A stretch of 64,000 bases of DNA, taken from assembly GCF_032854445.1 (NCBI RefSeq), contig NC_088306.1, positions 190,501 through 254,500 of the forward strand. The letters run 5' to 3'. A program made the position numbers and the translations under genes. Positions 21,806 to 38,040 of this stretch are shown in pieces. Each line of letters opens with the position of its first letter. Position 1 is the first letter of the stretch. The notes beneath the pieces were generated by a model that saw only the letters and a list, made by a program, of their open reading frames with translations, searched no databases and was not told the origin of the DNA. Source of the stretch: Liolophura sinensis (lineage: Eukaryota; Mollusca; Polyplacophora; Chitonida; Chitonidae).

Positions 21806-23755
21806 GCGAGAAACTACGAGAAGTGGGACCTGGCCTGTTGCTGTATGCAGTGTGAAACTACGAGAAGTGGGACCTCGCCTCTTACTGTATGCAGCGTGAC
21901 ACTACGAGAAGTGGGACCTGGCCTCTTACTGCATGCAGTGTGACACTATGAGAAGTGGGACCTCGCCTCTTACTGCATGCAGCGTGACACTACGAGAAGT
22001 GGGACCTCGCCTCTTACTACATGCAGCGTGAAACTACGAGAAGTGGGACCTCGCCTCTTACTACATGCAGTGTGACACTATGAGAAGTGGGATCTTGCCT
22101 CTTACTGCATGCAGTGTGACACTACGAGAAGTGGGACCTCGCCTCTTACTGCATGCAGTGTGACACTATGAGAAGTGGGACCTCGCCTCTTACTGCATGC
22201 AGCGTGACACTACGAGAAGTGGGACCTCGCCTCTTACTACATGCAGTGTGACACTACGAGAAGTGGGACCTCGCCTCTTACTACATGCAGTGTGACACTA
22301 TGAGAAGTGGGATCTTGCCTCTTACTGCATGCAGCGTGAAACTACGAGAAGTGGGACCTTGCCTCTTATTGCATGCAGCGTGACACTACGAGAAGTAGGA
22401 CCTCACCTCTTGCAGTGTGACACTACGAGAAGTGGGACCTGGCCTCTTACTGCATGCAGTGTGACACTATGAGAAGTGGGACCTCGCCTCTTACTGCATG
22501 CAGCGTGACACTACGAGAAGTGGGACCTCGCCTCTTACTACATGCAGTGTGACACTATGAGAAGTGGGATCTTGCCTCTTACTGCATGCAGTGTGACACT
22601 ACGAGAAGTGGGACCTGGCCTCTTACTGCGTGCAGTGTGACACTATGAGAAGTGGGACCTCGCCTCTTACTGCATGCAGTGTGACACTACGAGAAGTGGG
22701 ATCTTGCCTCTTACTGCATGCAGTGTGACACTATGAGAAGTGGGACCTCGCCTCTTACTGCATGCAGTGTGACACTATGAGAAGTGGGATCTTGCCTCTT
22801 ACTGCATGCAGCGTGAAACTACGAGAAGTGGGACCTTGCCTCTTACTGCATGCAGCGTGAAACTACGAGAAGTGGGACCTCACCTCTTGCAGTGTGACAC
22901 TACAAGAAGTGGGACCTTGCCTCTTACTGCATGCAGCGTGAAACTACGAGAAGTGGGACCTTGCCTCTTACTGCATGCAGCGTGAAACTATGAGAAGTGG
23001 GACCTCACCTCTTGCAGTGTGACACTACAAGAAGTGGGACCTTGCCTCTTACTGCATGCAGTGTGACACTACGAAAAGTGGGACCTTGCCTCTTACTACA
23101 TGCAGAGTGAAACTACGAGAAGTGGGACCTTGCCTCTTACTACATGCAGAGTGAAACTACAAGAAGTGGGACCTTGCCTCTTACTGCATGCAGTGTGACA
23201 CTATGAGAAGTGGGATCTTGCCTCTTACTGCATGCAGCGTGAAACTACACGAAGTGGGACCTTGCCTCTTACTGCATGCAAGGTGACACTATGAGAAGTG
23301 GGATCTTGCCTCTTACTGCATGAAGCGTGAAACTACGAGAAGTGGACCTGGCCTCTTATTGCATGCAGCGTGAAACTACGAGAAGTGGGACCTCACCTCT
23401 TACTGCATGCAGTGTGACACTTCAAGAAGTGGGATCTTGCCTCTTACTGCATGCAGTGTGACACTACGAGAAGTGGGACCTCGCCTCTTACTGCATGCAG
23501 AGTGAAACTACGAGAAGTGGGACCTTGCCTCTTACTGCATGCAGCGTGAAACTACGAGAAGTGGGACCTCACCTCTTGCAGTGTGACACTACAAGAAGTG
23601 GGACCTTGCCTCTTACTGCATGCAGTGTGACACTACGAGAAGTGGGACCTTGCCTCTTACTGCATGCAGCGTGACACTTCAAGAAGTGGGACCTCGCCTC
23701 TTACTGCATGCAAGGTGACACTACGAGAAGTGGGACCTCGCCTATTAATGCAGGG
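21806..23755. repeat. 44-bp minisatellite, about 44 copies
   Basis: The monomer has ACTACGAGAAGTGGGACCTC and CTCTTACTGCATGCAGTGTG. Starts at 21811 and 21855 give 44 bp. A minority of monomers (near 22404, 22881, 23006 and 23570) lack 7 bp around the TGCATGC palindrome. Two of these lie 125 bp apart, that is three monomers minus 7 bp, hinting at higher-order amplification. Confidence 0.92.
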
Positions 23756-24427
23756 GGTATGTACATATGTTGGTCATGTCACAACAGTGACAAATATTTT
23801 CTGGGCAACAGAATGCAGAAAAACAGGACATCAGCCTTTCACAGTGATAGAAATTTTGACGAATCTTAAATATAGCTGATGTCTTTCAGCTTACGCAGAA
23901 TATATCTATTTGACAGAGTTTGTTGAGACTGTCTTTTTCTACATGTATGTTATTAGGGCCAGGATTTTTAGATTACCTCCAAATGGAGTAAAAACTGCTT
24001 AACGTTTACCTTCGGCTTTCCACATAAGGTTACAAAATTTACAAATCTGTCTTAAAACTTGACATTGGTCCTTTTCTGAAGTCCAACGTAACCACAACTT
24101 GCTTCTTAAAACGTACCTTTTAAAGAGGAGATTGACCTCAAGAGATGTAATTCAGTGTGACCCTACTGTCAATAGGCTTCGCACAAAACTTGATCAAATT
24201 TGACCCTGCAGTTTAATTATGCATATATAGCATGCCTTACAAGGGTGAGATTACTGTATTACACTTAAGGTTAAGCATTTTTAAGCCACAAATTTTGCTT
24301 AATTCTAATTGGGTATGGGTACAGGCATAACTATCACAAGTGCTACAACACATCTGTAATTGTAAGGTACATGTATACACATGTATATAAACACTACACA
24401 ACTGCTATGGTCCTATCAAAATGCAGT
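23756..24427. other. Non-coding stretch, nothing recognised
   Basis: AT-rich, with no gene or repeat recognised. Confidence 0.45.
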
Positions 24428-24595
24428 TAAACTCACTTAAATGTATGTACACTGCCAGTGTGTAAGTACATGGGGCTCCTAACATTCAATTTCAGACATG
24501 TACGTATACTAAACTCACTTAAATGTATGTACACTGCCAGTGTGTAAGTATATGGGGCTCCTAACATTCAAGTTCAGACTTGTACATGTACTAAA
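24428..24595. repeat. 83-bp direct duplication
   Basis: AACTCACTTAAATGTATGTA begins at 24429 and again at 24512. The two 83-bp copies are nearly identical through GGGGCTCCTAACATTCAA. Confidence 0.9.
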
Positions 24596-24789
24596 CTGTA
24601 CTTCACAAAGAAATTCATAGCTTTAATGAAACTCACACCTTTATACATGTAATACATGCCTTCCAATCGCTCGCACACGAGGTGGTTCTTCAGCTTTGGA
24701 CATGTTTCATCTTTAAGGTGGGTTAATAAAACCTACATGTGCGTCGCAGTTTGTTATCAGTCTCACTGTTGTTTAAAACCATGCTCAAA

Positions 24790-24890
24790 ACTTTATACAA
24801 TGTCAGTCAGTTTTACGAGCGGAAGATTCCTGAGGGCCTGGCGTAAAGTTAGTGATGAACCCTTACACGTGTGTCATACAGATATCTCAG
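24790..24890 (-). mobile_element. SINE-like fragment, family C
   Basis: CAATGTCAGTCAGTTTTACG matches the family C core, and GTGTGTCATACAGATAT resembles its downstream block. The fragment is short and diverged. Confidence 0.35.
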
Positions 24891-24965
24891 ATGTATGAAT
24901 ATCAGAAATTGGTGGAACCAAGTGCTCTTCAATAGCCAGATACATGTGCATGTTGGCATTTTTGA

Positions 24966-25118
24966 TCGATTCTCTGCCAGGCCGCATAAACGCTGTGAAC
25001 GGGCTGCAGGCTGTGAACACATAGATGAATAATTTGTCGCAATTTGACCCGATTGTCTGCCAGGCTGCATGAATACGGTGAGTAGACTGCAGGCTATGAA
25101 CACATCGATAAATAACGT
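24966..25118. repeat. Imperfect 83-bp direct duplication
   Basis: GATTCTCTGCCAGGC at 24968 and GATTGTCTGCCAGGC at 25051 begin two copies that both continue to CTGCAGGCT-TGAACACAT. Divergence is about 15-20 per cent. Confidence 0.75.
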
Positions 25119-25189
25119 GTTGTCACATGGGTTAACATTGTCACACGTCAGCTGCATAAACTAACTTTATTAGCAGCAGTTGTCTTGGT

Positions 25190-25265
25190 AGAAAAAACAA
25201 TCGTCTGCAGAAGGACACACCAGGTGATAAAAAACAATCGTCTGTAGAAGGACACACTAGGTGAC
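25190..25265. repeat. 37-bp direct duplication
   Basis: AAAAAACAATCGTCTG followed by AGAAGGACACAC occurs twice in tandem with two or three differences. Confidence 0.8.
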
Positions 25266-25889
25266 ACCATGTCGTACATTAACCGCTTTGTCAATTTTTC
25301 TGACTATTAGTCAAAGTGTTTTTTTTTCCACATCAGCATATGATCAAACGAGAGAATGATCATACGTGCATGGAAAACCAAACACATCAGCTGAGCGCTT
25401 GCCAGACTGGTTACATACACATACATGTGACTCATGACAATGTCTTCCATAAATCATTTATTTAAAAAAACAAGAAATGTGATGATCGAACAGAACTCTT
25501 CCAAAAAATACTCTTAAAATCTCCTTTCTAGATTCACCAATCTGATACATTCGGCTCAGGCAGCTGTCATTTCTGATCATCAGAGGGGTAATGAAAGTTT
25601 GACTTCTGGTTTACATGTGCCTGTAACCTACCTTCTACATGTACTTTTGTGGGAGACTGTTGGACAAGGGGTCTAGACGGCTGACTTGTATTGATGGCGA
25701 TTTGGTGCCTGTGGTCATGGCTTCAAAACCTGGAGTAGCCAATTTTCTGCTGTATCCGAATTACAATATCCCTAATAAGTATACTGCTGTTACCACTCTA
25801 ACAAACGCCTGGCTAAGGGAATATTCTCTTATAAAAGAGCAGGCGCATCTGTCTCCCACAACAGTGTTGTCATGAGGGAGACGTGTACT
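25266..25889. other. Non-coding stretch, nothing recognised
   Basis: No gene is supported. A 78-codon plus-strand frame at 25639-25875 starts inside ordinary sequence and has no known domain. Confidence 0.4.
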
Positions 25890-26170
25890 GGGCATGAGAG
25901 TATTACCCCTGTGAGGTCAGACAGGACTGAACAGGTGGTGACCTCATGAGGTCAAAGGTCAAGGTTGTGCTAATAGGCCAAGACCACCTTGGGTACCGCA
26001 CTAGTCTCAAATGGGGGTTAAAGAATACAGGGATTAACAAAAAGGGCATAATTAGTTAAAGCCTGCAAGCCTAAGAGCTTTGTAAAGTGCTATACTAAAG
26101 TGTTCTTAGCAGGTTCGTTTACCTGTGTGCAAGTCACATACGAACATCTTAGTTATGTTATCTGTAGTGC
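25890..26170 (+). repeat. Diverged dispersed repeat, copy 2
   Basis: It matches the order of motifs at about 2505-2620 (GGGGGTTAAAGAATACAGGG, then GGGATTAA, TTAAAGCC and GTGTTCTTAGCAGG). It also holds a palindromic-looking GACCTCATGAGGTC at about 25941. Confidence 0.4.
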
Positions 26171-28236
26171 GAGCCAATTATCAACACTCTCTTTGGTCAT
26201 GTGGTACTAAAAAAAGGAACTTCACCCAACAGAGATACATGTATACCTAAGCCTTGAATAAGATTTTATAATCATCAAAATAAATTAAAATTAAAGCTTT
26301 GGGTGAGAAACTCATTTCAACCATTTAGTCTCACGTTATCACCTCCTGCTTCTTGATGGCAAAATGGACTCTCAGAACTAATACCCTCCAAGTAATCAAG
26401 TGTTAGTGGAGCATCAGAAACACAGACTAGGACATGTATAACAATGATAGCTCCCTTACTGTATATACTCCCTCTAATCTGATTGGCTGCTCAAGCAAAG
26501 TTACGAAATACACACAAAGAGATGCTGGTGCATTATGGGAACAACTGTTTTGTGTTGACACATGAACTTCAACTTGCCAGGTTGTCCTTGGTACAGGATA
26601 AATGTTATTAAGTTTCAGCAATGTCTGGCATTTGCTGCATTCAACAGGAAAAGATGACAATCAGCTAAATTTATGCAACACTTCTTCTCACATTCAGCCA
26701 TTTCAATACAAAATTTTTTACCAGAATACATTGTGGTGTCTTCATCTATAAACAGAAACACAAGAAACTGTATGCACCGATCACCTCTCACTGGAAGAAT
26801 AAAGATGGGGAATCAGTCATATGCCATATACTTCTCTTTTAATGTAACCCTGATAACACAGTTGCAGTGGTAAATCTGAGGTTGCTGTAGGCATCACATG
26901 GCAGAAGGTATGACGGCAGTTCAAAAAATGTATCAGCATCTCAGATCTAGAATCTGAGAAACTGGTCAATGAGAAACACTGGACAGCAATCTCAACTTTA
27001 CAACTGAGAGAACTCCCCTCTGATGTACTGAAGCCAGCATAAAGCTATAGGGTTACAGATAACACCTCTGGAACTACAGGCATGCAACCCTTTATGCAAC
27101 AGGAGAGCTACAGGTCTTTACTACCAGATGCTATTTACACAGTAATGTCCCCCAGAGGTGACTGCTGACCTCTGACAGGGTATATTTACCCTTTACCCTG
27201 TAACAGGATATCTGACCTCTGACACTGTATTTGTACACTTTGTTACTGAGAGAAGAGGGGATCTAGGCAAACTGACAGAAAAAGTTGCATGGTATTGTGA
27301 GATTGTTCTGAGCATGTATGGTGAGCACAATGGGCAGACTGACAAAGAATTGGTACACTGGACACATCATTGTTTTATATATAACTTGACCAGTGCAGGA
27401 AGGTCAATTTTGGGGGGAGTTAGTCAAACGGTATCAGAAAAAAATAGAGCATGTATGCGGAAATTTTTTTTTCTTGTCAGTAAAGGTAAAGATAGAGAGA
27501 AATTAACATTGAGAGAAAAAATTTGAGAAAGAAATCTCAACAAAAGCTCAATAAAAACTTTTTATTTTCGAGCCCTTTTTGGAGGTGAGAGGTGAAAGAA
27601 TCTATTGGACTTTTAAGCTGAACAGATGTTAAAACTATAAGCTGAATTGAAACAAGTGACCCCACTGACCAGTGAGTGTGTCAATGAATATACTCTGTTG
27701 ACCTTTACACAGGCTATAGCAGCTAACGCCCCTGTACATTCACATTTTGGACCAAGACTAGTTGTGGAATGTAACTCTCTGCATGGACCAATACAAAGTG
27801 TTGGGAAACTTAAGTGAGAATAACTGCTTCTAATGTGATGGGTCCGATGATGTCACATTTACCGCATCTTCATGCGCCCATTAAATCTTCCCTAGCACAA
27901 ATCAATGTCAACCAAGTTATCCCCATAATCAACTAACCTGGTCTGCATCTCCCAGAAACAAAAATGATCCTTAACAAGCGCACAAATTTACAAAATAAAT
28001 ACCACTGTGGCCGTAAGCCATCTGTTACCATTTTAATCTCTTGCGAGAACGAACAAGGCTGAAGCGATTAGCGCCTCTGACAACAGGGGGAGTGAACCAG
28101 ACATATGGACGACTCTGCTTGCCTAGTGTTACAATGATTTCCATAGGTATTATCTCCCTTTAATGACCTTATTTCTCATTTCTGTGCTCACATTAATCGC
28201 TGACTTGTATGTACGACTATCAGAACGAGATGTGGG
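26171..28236. other. Non-coding stretch, nothing recognised
   Basis: No exon with plausible splice signals and a recognisable domain was found on either strand. Open frames are short and unsupported. Confidence 0.4.
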
Positions 28237-28500
28237 TGGGGGGGCCCTCCGTGGCTCATTTGGTAGGTGGGCTAGCGCAGCGTAATGACCCAGGAGCCTC
28301 CCACCAATGCAGTCACTGTGAGTTCAAGTCCAGCTCATGCTAGCTTCCTCTCTTGCCGTACGTAAGAAGGTCCGTCAGCAACTTGTGGAGTCGTGGGTTT
28401 ACCCCGGGCTCTGCCAGGTTTCGTCTACTGTAATGCTGCCACTGTCGTATAAGTGAAATATTCTTCAGTACGGCGTAAAACACAAATCAAATAAATAAAT
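28237..28500 (+). mobile_element. tRNA-derived SINE, family A, near full length
   Basis: The A-box-like GTGGCTCATTTGGTAGGTGG is followed by GTGAGTTCAAGTCCAGC (B box). The body has TCGTGGGTTTACCCCGGGCT and the conserved 3' part GTATAAGTGAAATATTCTTC-AGTACGGCG. It ends in (AAAT)n. This gives the orientation of all other family A copies in the window. Confidence 0.8.
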
Positions 28501-29224
28501 AAGCAGAACGAGATGGCAGCAACAGTGGGTGTAGTGTCTGAAAATGTATTCACTTTGTGAATTTGTGTGGCTGTCATGGATCGTTTTGGGTTCTACGAGA
28601 CTCAGAACAGGTTAGTTGATTACTGGGACCACTTGGCTGACATTGACTTACTCCAGGGTTAGATTTAATGTCCATGTGAAGATGCAGTAAATCTGGCTTA
28701 TCATCGATCAGACACATTAGAAGCACTTATTCTCCGTGGCTCTCCCGACACTTCGTGTGGGTCGATATAGAAAATTACATTCCGCAACTCGACAAAGACT
28801 TGTTTAATTTATACAGAACTATAATAACTGTCATGAAACATTTCTTCTCCAAGTTTTTACTCCAAACTTCTGCGCATCTGAGATAAATAAACTTGACACA
28901 CTTGTCAGCATATGCCGATCAGCTCCGGGTAGACTTTGTTTCGTACCTGTGAAAAAAAAACCAAAAAAAAACACACATCTCCGCTCAATGCCAGCTTTGT
29001 GCACTTGTAAAGCATGCAAATTTCAGTTTGCATCTTCACGAGGACTGCCAGCATCTGCAGGACATCTGGAAACCGGAATGGCTAAAAACTTCACAATGCA
29101 TGATGTTTCCTAGAATGCTTACCGCTTTACACCTCGATACAGCAAGACTCTTCAACAACCAGACGAACTAAATTCATGACTTTCTGAACAACCTGTGAAC
29201 TCAGCGCGTGTATGTGTGTACACA
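28501..29224. other. Non-coding stretch, nothing recognised
   Basis: No gene is supported. A minus-strand frame at 28831-29019 crosses an A/C-rich run and has no domain. Confidence 0.4.
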
Positions 29225-29275
29225 CAAACCGATGACGTCACTGCGAGGCCCACTGGGAGGGCGGGGTCCACAAAT
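29225..29275. promoter_or_regulatory. Candidate regulatory stretch: CRE plus GC box
   Basis: A perfect palindromic TGACGTCA lies at about 29232-29239, and GGGAGGGCGGGGTCC follows at about 29256-29270. This combination is typical of animal promoters (ATF/CREB and Sp/KLF sites). No adjacent first exon could be identified, so the role is inference. Confidence 0.35.
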
Positions 29276-29282
29276 AGGTTTA

Positions 29283-29350
29283 TTAGATTATTGATTTGAT
29301 TGGTGATTTACGCCTTTTGGGATACACGCCTGTATGTGTACAAATGTAAG
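29283..29350 (-). mobile_element. SINE family A, 3' end fragment
   Basis: TTGATTTGATTGGTGATTTACGCC matches the reverse complement of the family A 3' end. It is truncated after about 60 bp. Confidence 0.45.
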
Positions 29351-30044
29351 ATCCCCGTATACATGTGAAGGATGAAATATTTTCTAAACCAAAAACTAAA
29401 TAAGTAAGTGCGGAGATGGCAGACATATAAGTCCTGCTTAGGCCTATGACAATAAATCATACAGGACTTTGGTTTTGGCTCTACTCGACCCCGTTTTCAT
29501 CTATGGAGTATAGGTATAGTTTAGTTCAGACCACACTAGCAACTGCTAGTTAACCATGATCAGCTTATTAGACATTCTGACATTAACGTGTTTATTAAAG
29601 AGATTAGTAAATTAAGCTCATTTCCTAATATCGAATAATTAAGATGATTATCGTTGTTTCGTGGTCGTACATGTTCTAAACATGCAGGCCCATTTTCAAA
29701 CCGGCTAGGGGCTTCTGCGCATGGTGGCACAATTGTAGGGCTGGCTCTATAACAGTCTAACCCAAGAAATCCAACGTTAAACAGTTAAAAAAACAAAACA
29801 AAAGAAAAAAAAAACAACTCCGCGGTTTAACGTTTTCCTCAAGGCACTGCCCTGTTTCGTGTTATGTTGCCCACAGGATTAAAATGCATGAATGATTCAT
29901 ATAAAAAAGAAAACACGGGAGCCTCATTTTTATTGGCACGATCATAACCTCTTCCGTAATACCAGTACATGTAAAGTTATCGTAAATCTCGAAGTTATAC
30001 ATTTATTTATTACCTCCCCAAATAATGTTTTATTTGCGGGGGTG
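29351..30044. other. Non-coding stretch, nothing recognised
   Basis: AT-rich with an A/C-rich run near 29785-29820. No gene is supported. Confidence 0.4.
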
Positions 30045-30330
30045 GTGGTGATGGGGGCTTTGGGGCGTTTCTGGCTCCGGGGACGAGGCGGTTAGCCTGC
30101 CCAGCGCAACGCAATGACCCAGGATCGAGCCTCTCGCCAATGGGCTGCTGTGAGTCCAGGTCCAGCTCATACTTGCTTCCTCTCTGACGGTACGCGGGGA
30201 ATTCTGGAAGCAAGCTATGGATGGTCGTGGGTTTCACCTGGTTCTATCCAGGTTCCTTCCACCCGACCGTGGTGTAAATGAAATATTTTTGAGTACGGCG
30301 TAAAACAACGATGGAATAAATAAATAAATT
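30045..30330 (+). mobile_element. SINE family A, nearly complete
   Basis: The head is diverged, but CGCAATGACCCAGGATCGAG, GTGAGTCCAGGTCCAGCTCA (B box region), GTCGTGGGTTTCACC and GAGTACGGCGTAAAAC align with 28237-28500. It ends in (AAAT)n near 30330. Confidence 0.75.
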
Positions 30331-30359
30331 TGTCTGACTAAGAGCAAATCCTGTAAAGA

Positions 30360-30722
30360 TTGGACAGAACTCGTTGGCTTAGTTGGTAGAACGTCCACTT
30401 CGGGGCCGATAGATCCAGTGTAAGTCCAGGGTCGGGTCACACATGAAACCATAAAGGAGGAAGTTGTAACTTTCTTGCTTGGCGTTCAGCATTAAGGGGC
30501 ATTAAGGGGATAAAGCAACGACTGGGTGACCCTTTTCAGTATAATGGTTCGGGTGTGGACGGCTTACTTGCCTTCGGTAAGTCGTCTTAGAGAGGCAGCA
30601 CTAGATCAGAGAGCAGTGGAAACCCATCCTGCAGGAAGGCGGTACATATTACATGCACTCTAAGGAGTCATTCGTCGTCATATGACTTAAAAATTGTTCA
30701 GTACGACCTTAAACCTTGAAGT
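30360..30722 (+). mobile_element. tRNA-derived SINE, family B, near full length
   Basis: The head TTGGCTTAGTTGGTAGAACG resembles an A box, and GGGTCGGGTCACAC a B box. The body contains GGCAGCACTAGATCAGAG. The 3' part GTCGTCATATGACTTAAAAA leads to AGTACGACCTTAAACC and a GATA-like end. It matches the minus-strand copy at 15905-16250. Confidence 0.7.
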
Positions 30723-31229
30723 AGATAGATATGTAAAGTATCAGTACCGTCCCTTTTTAAGTAGTGATCGAGGAATTTGTACATATTGGTGGTAGGAAAG
30801 TTTGCCCTTCGCGAAGTTGCTGTTTGTGTTGGTGGAATATTATCAAAGTCGGCGTTTAAAGCGTGGTGTATACTGGAGCTGAAGAGGTGACTCAACTCGA
30901 CGGCAGCGTCGTGTTGTAAGGGCACTTTCATCAGAAATAACGACGTATGAAGTTTGGCATTGATCCTGGTAAACTGAACTTAACTGAGCTCAACTCAACT
31001 CAACATGTCGTACGGAGTTAGTCTTAGTCGCTGATGACAACACTACTTGGATTCTACCGGCACGCATGTTACCAATGAAATAACACTCAGCTGAGTACGG
31101 ACGTTATTTCGCATTCATGATCGCTTAGGGCTCGACGCAACGTAGAGAGCCTAATTTATTCAGTGCACCTTAGACAGTGTAATTATCATACATTCCATAT
31201 GCACGTGTATTTTAGACCTAAATACCATA
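30723..31229. other. Non-coding stretch, nothing recognised
   Basis: Includes the near-palindromic ACTGAGCTCAACTCAACTCA at about 30984. No gene is supported. Confidence 0.4.
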
Positions 31230-31427
31230 CTGCACGTGAGTCACAAAAGCACAAGTGGCGATCACGCGCGCGCGTGAGGGGGGCGTGGCTCTAGTGACCT
31301 TTAATAGTTTAGCCCTGACTTACCTGACAGCCACCCTTCTTACACGATATAAGCCTTCATATGCATATATTTTAAAGTTGACAAAGCAGTGGTACTTATA
31401 ACCTCTACGCATCTTTAACATATCACC
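31230..31427 (+). promoter_or_regulatory. Candidate promoter and 5' UTR of the MRH-like gene
   Basis: Upstream of the ATG at 31428 lie CACGTGAGTCAC (E-box and AP-1-like), a CG run, GGGGGGCGTGGC (GC/KLF box) near 31280, and CGATATAAGCC near 31343, which is TATA-like and about 85 bp from the start codon. The order fits an animal promoter. Transcription start was not determined. Confidence 0.4.
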
Positions 31428-36988
<5,561 letters not shown>

Positions 36989-37184
36989 GTAAGTTCCGGA
37001 AAAGAGCCTATGTGCGCTTGGTGAAGCTGTGCCTTGCGGAACACAGCCAGCCAAGCAATGATTACACGCCACTGAATGTCTGAGAACCTTGCGCGACACT
37101 ATACATTGACACGCTACTATGTGGCATGGCGCGGTACTATGTGACAGTCGCAGGGTACTATGTGTCAGTCGCACGGTATTATGT

Positions 37185-37290
37185 GGCAGTGTTTATTTAT
37201 TTATTTGATTGGCGTTTTACGCTGTGCTCAAGAATATTTCACTTATACGACGGTGCCCAGCATTATGGTGGGTGAATGTATCAAAGTTAT
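37185..37290 (-). mobile_element. SINE family A, 3' end fragment
   Basis: TTGATTGGCGTTTTACGCTG, ATATTTCACTTATACGACGG and CAGCATTATGGTGGG are the complement of the family A 3' body. The head is missing. Confidence 0.65.
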
Positions 37291-38040
37291 ATCAAAATTC
37301 AAAAGTTTTCATAGCGTCATAAAGGGCGAGCTTCGAAAGCTTTTAACACATTTTAATGGCTTCTAGAAACTTAATGTAACTAGTATTGCTGTACATGCAA
37401 AACTGAGAAAGATTTTTTCATTGGTTTTTGAGAATAAGAAGTTTTTGCTAAAAGTACTATCTGGCTGCCAAACGAAGTGACCTTGAAGAAGAATCTTCAA
37501 AGTATAAACGGAGAGAGAATTTGCTGTCAAATTTTTAAAAACTTGTGAGTAGCACAAAATTCACTCTCCAAAAAGAGTTTTTAAGTCTTAAGAGCCAAAA
37601 GGTGAAAGGCTCAATTTGGAAGCGTTATAATTTTATAATCTGTCCACCGAAAAACACTGAAGATATTTTGTGTACATCTGATGTTCATGTATGATATAGC
37701 AAGTGCTTCTAGATTATATCTCGCTAACAGTTTGATCTTGAATATTTTTTACAAACTGAATTTGGGGATGTAGCATTATAGCTCTGGACAAGTCATTTTG
37801 CGGTTATATTTCCTTTGTCTCCATGGCACGAAGGGGTCGTAAGTCTAAGTCAGTTGTTAAGATCACGATGATATCATTACCTTACAATCGACACCCTCTT
37901 GCATAAAGAGCTATGGTAGTCAAAACTTGCAATAGTAAATCACAGCCCGGTCGACCCCGTTTTAAATACAATCGTGCCAAAAGCAACATTATGTACAAAT
38001 ACTTGATTTAGGTAGACTCTTAGTTAGCAATTTGGGTAAT
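37291..38040. other. Non-coding stretch, nothing recognised
   Basis: AT-rich. No further MRH exon with sound splice sites was recognised here. Confidence 0.4.
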
